Shown: in pieces, positions 6,038 through 10,680 of the stretch
Layout: each line of letters opens with the position of its first letter
How positions within the stretch are numbered: position 1 is the first letter of the stretch
Notes under the pieces: model-generated
Told to the model about the DNA's origin: nothing
The model's database searches: none
What the model saw: the letters and a program-made list of their open reading frames with translations, nothing else
Assembly (NCBI GenBank): GCA_013824385.1
Contig: PNNU01000078.1
Span: 1 to 10,680, forward strand
DNA length: 10,680 nucleotides
Source of the DNA: Anaerolinea sp.
GTDB taxonomy: Bacteria > Chloroflexota > Anaerolineae > Anaerolineales > Anaerolineaceae
Reading direction: 5' to 3'
Position numbers and translations under genes: made by a program

Positions 6038-6811
6038 CTAATTAAGCGGCCACTGCCACTGTTTGAGCTCTTCCAACACCTGGTAGGCAGTCATATCCAA
6101 TTGGATGGGAGCAATGGATACATAGCCTGCTTTAAGATCACCGAAATCTGTGCCGCTTTCATCCACACCAGTTGGGGCTTTGCCGCCAATCCAATAATAG
6201 GGTTTACCACGCGGATCTTCGCGCCGTACCAATTCATCACGGTAGATGCGCAGTCCCTGGCGGGTGGGGCGAAACCCCTTCAGTTCGTTTTCTGGCAGGT
6301 AAGGCACATTGATATTTAGTAAAATATCCCGCCCAAACGGATGTTTAAGCAGTGTCTCTACCACCTTGCGGGCGGCTGCAGCCGCCGGAGCGTAATCCAA
6401 CGTACCGCTGAAACCTTCGGGGGCGTCCAACGAGACAGCCACACCGGGTACTCCGTTGATGACGGCTTCCATGGCGGCGGTTACCGTGCCCGAATAAGTT
6501 ATGTCATGACCAATATTGGCATTGGGATTGATGCCTGAAACGACCAGGTCGATGGGTTTCTCAATCACCCCCATCAAAGCCAAAGCCACACAATCCGAGG
6601 GGGCGCCATCGCTGGCGAGTGCCGCGCTGCCATCCGCCAGAGTCACCGGTTTGGCGCGCAACGGACGGTGCAGTGTCTTCACGTGCCCTGAAGCAGACCA
6701 ATTGTGATCCGGTGCCAGCACACTTACTTCGCCAATCTTGCGCATCTCTTTGACCAGCGCCAGCAACCCGGGAGCAGTAACGCCATCATCATTGGTAACC
6801 AGAATGTGCAT
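6038..6811 (-). CDS. surE: 5'/3'-nucleotidase SurE
   Basis: This 257-residue cytosolic phosphatase acts on nucleoside 5'- and 3'-monophosphates, and in several species on short polyphosphate. The family start MHILVTNDDG gives metal ligands D8 and D9; APDHNWSASGH gives S39, and VSGINPNANIG gives N95. These positions match the D8/D9/S39/N95 set known from Thermotoga SurE. The motifs SDGAPSDCV (67-75) and YSGTVTAAMEA (106-116) are also typical. Length is normal. The Shine-Dalgarno is weak (AAAGG about 10 bases upstream). It is transcribed away from rpsB across a roughly 300-base divergent region. Often surE sits beside pcm or umpG; here it stands alone next to the CBS gene. Confidence 0.95.
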   Translation of the reverse strand: MHILVTNDDGVTAPGLLALVKEMRKIGEVSVLAPDHNWSASGHVKTLHRPLRAKPVTLADGSAALASDGAPSDCVALALMGVIEKPIDLVVSGINPNANIGHDITYSGTVTAAMEAVINGVPGVAVSLDAPEGFSGTLDYAPAAAAARKVVETLLKHPFGRDILLNINVPYLPENELKGFRPTRQGLRIYRDELVRREDPRGKPYYWIGGKAPTGVDESGTDFGDLKAGYVSIAPIQLDMTAYQVLEELKQWQWPLN

Positions 6812-6878
6812 TTGTTATCAACCTTTCGTTTTCTTCCACGTCAAATCGGATGAGCTATCCAGAGAAAATTCATATCTA

Positions 6879-6887
6879 ATTCTATCA
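6879..6887 (-). promoter_or_regulatory. Possible extended -10 promoter for surE
   Basis: On the minus strand TGATAGAAT fits an extended -10 element (TGnTAnAAT), about 67 bases upstream of the surE ATG. The -35 region (AGTACA, 17 bases upstream) is poor. The whole stretch is AT-rich, so chance matches are likely. Confidence 0.35.
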
Positions 6888-6967
6888 TCTGCACATTTTT
6901 TTGTACTATTAATCAGTTTTAATTTGTCTTTTCTGTTAGTTAAATTTCCTACTATTACAATCTCCTG

Positions 6968-6976
6968 TGTTATAAT
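6968..6976 (+). promoter_or_regulatory. Extended -10 promoter for rpsB-tsf
   Basis: TGTTATAAT is a perfect extended -10 (TG-n-TATAAT) on the plus strand. No good -35 is seen 16-18 bases upstream, which is normal for extended -10 promoters. A start near 6983 would give a leader of about 135 bases before rpsB. Confidence 0.6.
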
Positions 6977-6982
6977 TCACCG

Positions 6983-7116
6983 GCTTAGGTAATATCCAAA
7001 ATCGGATTGAACCAGGCACATCTCACACGCTCCCCGATCTTGTCTGCGTGCTGCCAAAAACAGTGATGACAGGGCTAAAGGGTGCGGAAGACAAAAAACG
7101 CAAAGGAGTAATACCC
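6983..7116 (+). promoter_or_regulatory. Untranslated leader of rpsB with possible hairpins
   Basis: Short complementary segments are visible: ATCGG (7001-7005) with CCGAT (7034-7038), and CACGC (7026-7030) with GCGTG (7046-7050). Many ribosomal protein operons are autoregulated through such leaders, and S2 leaders are known in other bacteria, but this sequence does not show a motif I recognise. The pairings are short and partly exclusive. Confidence 0.3.
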
Positions 7117-7986
7117 ATGAGTTCAGTAATTTCTATGAAAGCCCTGCTCGAAAGCGGCGTCCACTTTGGTCACCGCACCAACAAATGGAATCCGTTGATG
7201 CGCCCCTATATTTTCACCGAGCGCAACGGCATCCACATCATCGACCTGCAACAAACTGTCAAGTTGTTGAACACCGCCTACAACCTTGTTCGTGATACTG
7301 TCGCCAAAGGCGGCACCATCATGTTCATCGGCACCAAACGCCAGGCACAAGAAACCATTGCTGAAGAAGCCATTCGCTGCGGTATGCCCTACGTGACCGA
7401 ACGCTGGCTGGGCGGCATGCTGACCAACTGGTCCACCATGCTCGTTCGTATTTCAGAACTTGATCGTCTCGAAAAAATGATTGAAACCGGTGATATTCAC
7501 CGTCTGACCAAAAAAGAAGGCCTGCTCATCGGACGCAGCGTCAAAAAATTGCAGACCCGTCTCTCTGGTGTGCGCACCCTCAAACGTGTTCCTGATCTGG
7601 TTTTCATTATTGATACCGTGCGCGAGCACACCGCTGTGCATGAAGCCAATTTGAAGGGCATCCCGGTGGTTGCACTTGTTGATACCAACTGCGATCCCCG
7701 TGTGGTCGATTATGTGATCCCCTCCAACGATGACGCCATCCGCGCGATCAAACTGTTGTGCGGCAAGATCGCTGACGCGGTCATCGAAGGCAAAACCATG
7801 TTCAAAGATGAAGATCAAGACGTGGTTGCCGGATCTGATGCTCCCCAGAGCCGCCCTGTTTCTGCCACTCCCCGTCCCCGTATGGATGAAGAATCCGACA
7901 TGGACGATACCGAGTTATTAGGCGCTGCCACCCTGGCCAAAATGGGCGGTAAAGCCGATGAAGTTGAAGTAACCTCTGAAGCTTAG
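7117..7986 (+). CDS. rpsB: 30S ribosomal protein S2
   Basis: A small-subunit ribosomal protein of 289 residues. The S2 signatures are clear: [27 protein letters not shown] near the N-terminus, [32 protein letters not shown] and the C-terminal core [34 protein letters not shown]. The core ends near residue 227. A further tail of about 60 residues is acidic and Pro/Asp/Glu-rich ([15 protein letters not shown]), longer than in E. coli S2 (241 residues in all). ATG 7117 was chosen because AAAGGAG (7102-7108) lies 8 bases upstream and the S2 family begins here; the frame stays open to an ATG at 7048, but those 23 codons lack family similarity and a ribosome-binding site. It is the first gene of the rpsB-tsf pair. 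Confidence 0.97.
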   Translation: MSSVISMKALLESGVHFGHRTNKWNPLMRPYIFTERNGIHIIDLQQTVKLLNTAYNLVRDTVAKGGTIMFIGTKRQAQETIAEEAIRCGMPYVTERWLGGMLTNWSTMLVRISELDRLEKMIETGDIHRLTKKEGLLIGRSVKKLQTRLSGVRTLKRVPDLVFIIDTVREHTAVHEANLKGIPVVALVDTNCDPRVVDYVIPSNDDAIRAIKLLCGKIADAVIEGKTMFKDEDQDVVAGSDAPQSRPVSATPRPRMDEESDMDDTELLGAATLAKMGGKADEVEVTSEA

Positions 7987-8061
7987 ACATCTTAAGCTTT
8001 GCGACAAAGATTAACGCTTTATTCGAGCGATTGAGACTGATTAGAAAAGGAACCTGAAGCA

Positions 8062-9448
<1,387 letters not shown>

Positions 9449-9452
9449 GAGC

Positions 9453-9531
9453 AGTGATTAGTGATTAGTGATTAGTGATTAGTGATTAGTGATTAGTGAT
9501 TAGTGATTAGTGATTAGTGATTAGTGATTAG
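9453..9531 (+). repeat. Tandem repeat of AGTGATT, 11 copies
   Basis: Eleven exact copies of a 7-base unit (AGTGATT) run from 9453 to 9529, plus two further bases. It begins 4 bases after the pyrH stop and ends before the pyrH terminator. It contains TAG every seven bases, so all three plus-strand frames are closed. Perfect copies suggest recent slippage expansion. Confidence 0.97.
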
Positions 9532-9546
9532 GAAAACCGATTATAT

Positions 9547-9586
9547 AAAGATCCAGATTCGCTTTTTGGAATTTGGATCTTTTCTT
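9547..9586 (+). terminator. Terminator after pyrH
   Basis: AAAGATCCAGATTC (9547-9560) pairs with GAATTTGGATCTTT (9569-9582), one mismatch in 14, around an 8-base loop, followed by T-rich TCTTTT. It lies beyond the 7-bp tandem repeat, so the repeat would be in the pyrH transcript. Confidence 0.8.
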
Positions 9587-9625
9587 TTACTACCCTAAAA
9601 GAGATTCACCTTATAATAATACTTC

Positions 9626-9730
9626 CTGTCATCGCGAGCATTGACAAACAACCTTTCAATGGTCAACACTTGGCACAAATTTGAGATCAATTTGACATTT
9701 TCATCGTCAATGCGAAGCGATCCCCAACAC
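9626..9730 (+). repeat. Dispersed ~105-bp element, copy 1
   Basis: This copy starts CTGTCATCGCGAGCATTG and ends CAATGCGAAGCGATCCCC plus AACAC. Its ends form an imperfect inverted repeat: GCATTGAC (9638-9645) with GTCAATGC (9706-9713), and TCGC (9632-9635) with GCGA (9717-9720). The middle contains GGTCAACACTTGGCACAAAT, identical in copy 2. No convincing coding region. The outer sequence resembles the TCATTGCGAGC...GCGAAGCAATC type of palindromic intergenic repeat seen in several bacterial genomes. Confidence 0.85.
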
Positions 9731-9785
9731 CTCTGTCTTAGTGATCATTGCCTTACAATTCAAACATCCTTAATGCAGCCCCCCT

Positions 9786-9890
9786 CTGTCATCGCGAGCA
9801 TTGCCATACACACTTTCAACGGTCAACACTTGGCACAAATTTGAGATTAATTGACCATTCACATTGTCAATGCGAAGCGATCCCCTACCA
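9786..9890 (+). repeat. Dispersed ~105-bp element, copy 2
   Basis: This is a direct copy of 9626-9730, offset by 160 bases, with scattered substitutions and one or two small indels. Identity is highest at the ends and in the central block at 9821-9847. The inverted ends are GCATTGCC (9798-9805) and GTCAATGC (9866-9873), one mismatch. A short third trace (CTGTCATCGCTAG) begins at 9898 and stops after 13 bases. With copy 1 this accounts for most of the gene-free stretch 9589-9940; nothing else is seen there. Confidence 0.85.
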
Positions 9891-9929
9891 CCTTGTCTGT
9901 CATCGCTAGACCAAGAGAGGCACGAAATG

Positions 9930-9950
9930 CCTTCTTTTAATTAAAGAAGG
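9930..9950 (-). terminator. Possible terminator of the DinB/ClbS-like gene
   Basis: CCTTCTTT (9930-9937) and AAAGAAGG (9943-9950) are perfectly complementary around a 5-base loop that overlaps the stop codon of the minus-strand gene. No long T-run follows, so termination is uncertain. Confidence 0.4.
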
Positions 9951-10369
9951 TGTTCCTGGAAATGGCCGAGCACATCCATGTCGAGCTGGCGCTTGATTTG
10001 GTTACTCTGAAGATCCACCTCTGAAAGTTGTTTGACCAACTCCAGCATCTGAAGCCGTCTGGCCTCAAAATGGGCAATGATCTCGGAATCAGAAAGAGCC
10101 TTGACACTCGCCACCGCCTCAGCATTAAAAGCATCCACGTCCACATCGGGAGGCTGAAAGTTGGAGTCGTGTTGATAGACCGTGACAAGCTGCATGCCGC
10201 GCTGCCACCAGGCCGCCACATGAGCCAGAAGATCACCCAATCGCAGATAACCCTGCTGAGCAAGGAATTTTTGCTTCTCGTCAGCAGACAGTTTGTCATA
10301 ATGCTCAACGTAAGATCCCCACTGCTTTTTCAAACACTTAACGATTTCGTCTTTGGAAAATTCTTCCAT
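9941..10369 (-). CDS. DinB/ClbS (DfsB)-like four-helix-bundle protein
   Basis: A 142-residue cytosolic, helix-rich protein. The pattern fits the DinB superfamily, most closely the ClbS/DfsB group: LGDLLAHVAAWWQRGM (44-59) as helix 2 with H50, FEARRLQMLELVKQLSEVDL (101-120), and a C-terminal DVLGHFQEHL (132-141) with H136 and H140. H50/H136/H140 could form the three-histidine metal site of DinB folds. ClbS protects its host from colibactin, but the wider group has many members with unknown or thiol-transferase-like roles, so no function is assigned. Start: ATG 10369 with AAGGAAG 5 bases upstream. It diverges from the TSUP transporter gene over about 115 bases. Confidence 0.65.
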   Translation of the reverse strand: MEEFSKDEIVKCLKKQWGSYVEHYDKLSADEKQKFLAQQGYLRLGDLLAHVAAWWQRGMQLVTVYQHDSNFQPPDVDVDAFNAEAVASVKALSDSEIIAHFEARRLQMLELVKQLSEVDLQSNQIKRQLDMDVLGHFQEHLL

Positions 10370-10485
10370 ATCGACTTCCTTGATTTAATTTTCATCTGAT
10401 TTTACTTCATTTAGGTATGATTATTGCACGATGACCCTTGGCTAAATTTCGCCTCACCCTCTCCATTACCGGATAACTAATACAA

Positions 10486-10680
10486 ATGATCCCTTTGGAA
10501 ATTGAAATCTTAATTGGCCTGGCAACCGGCCTGGTGGTGGGAATTACAGGAGCCAGCGGAGTGCTGCTGGTTGTTCCGCTTTTGACCATTCTACTAAATG
10601 TCTCGATGCACACGGCTGTCGGCACCAGTCTCTTTGTGGATGTCATTACTCCGCTGGTTGTGGCTTATTCTTATTACCGG
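10486..10680 (+). CDS. TSUP (TauE/SafE-type) membrane transporter, N-terminal part
   Basis: The first 65 codons of a gene cut by the window's right edge. The product begins MIPLEIEILIGLATGLVVGITGASGVLLVVPLLTILLNVSMHTAVGTSLFVDVITPLVVAYSYY (given here as motifs: GLATGLVVGITGASGVLLVVPLL at about 11-33 and AVGTSLF at 44-50). The glycine-rich first helix and the GTSL motif after a short loop are typical of the TSUP/TauE-SafE family, whose members export sulfite, sulfoacetate or related anions, or import sulfur compounds. The substrate cannot be read from this part. Family members often show GxGGG where this one has GASGV. A stop codon 9 bases upstream in frame fixes this ATG as the first possible; the Shine-Dalgarno is weak. 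Confidence 0.8.
   Translation, partial: MIPLEIEILIGLATGLVVGITGASGVLLVVPLLTILLNVSMHTAVGTSLFVDVITPLVVAYSYYR

Noticed and set aside
7048..7116. Upstream start for rpsB adding 23 codons
   Set aside because: No ribosome-binding site there, and the S2 family begins at the ATG at 7117 with a good Shine-Dalgarno.
9453..9531. CRISPR array
   Set aside because: The unit is 7 bases with no spacers; it is a simple tandem repeat.
9641..9844. 67-residue ORF across the dispersed repeats
   Set aside because: It runs through both repeat copies and the spacer, with no ribosome-binding site or known motif.

Overview
The window looks like chromosomal DNA from an anaerobic member of the Chloroflexota, probably Anaerolineae. 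That is inferred from the secreted CAP/LysM protein with a Thr-Pro stalk, the long acidic tail on ribosomal protein S2, the short Thermus-like EF-Ts and the overall codon style. No 16S gene is present, so the lineage is not proven.

Bases 1-2367 hold an AT-rich two-gene cassette. The first gene is the 3' part of a SLOG-fold protein of the LSDAT type. The second is a 581-residue fusion of an intact HD phosphohydrolase domain and a C-terminal RyR (ryanodine-receptor repeat) domain. SLOG, HD and RyR are all nucleotide-ligand or nucleotide-processing modules, so this looks like an accessory nucleotide-signalling or conflict system.

Bases 2418-4386 are a cysteine biosynthesis unit (cysK-cysE). In front of it is what reads as a complete cysteine attenuator: a promoter, a 13-codon leader peptide with two Cys codons (MKQTCLCTRRGSI), an antiterminator, and a competing terminator that shares an arm with it. 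This is the most striking regulatory finding. A terminator follows cysE.

Bases 4432-6811 are on the minus strand: a membrane-anchored CAP/LysM surface protein that is probably leaderless and whose start codon lies in a 37-bp palindrome, a two-CBS-domain protein, and the nucleotidase SurE. Bases 6968-9448 are the conserved translation cluster rpsB-tsf-pyrH, with a strong terminator between tsf and pyrH. Next comes a gene-poor stretch (9449-9940) with an 11-copy 7-bp tandem repeat, a terminator and two copies of a ~105-bp element with inverted ends. The usual next gene, frr, is not in the window.

The window closes with a DinB/ClbS-like gene on the minus strand and the start of a TSUP (TauE/SafE-type) membrane transporter on the plus strand.
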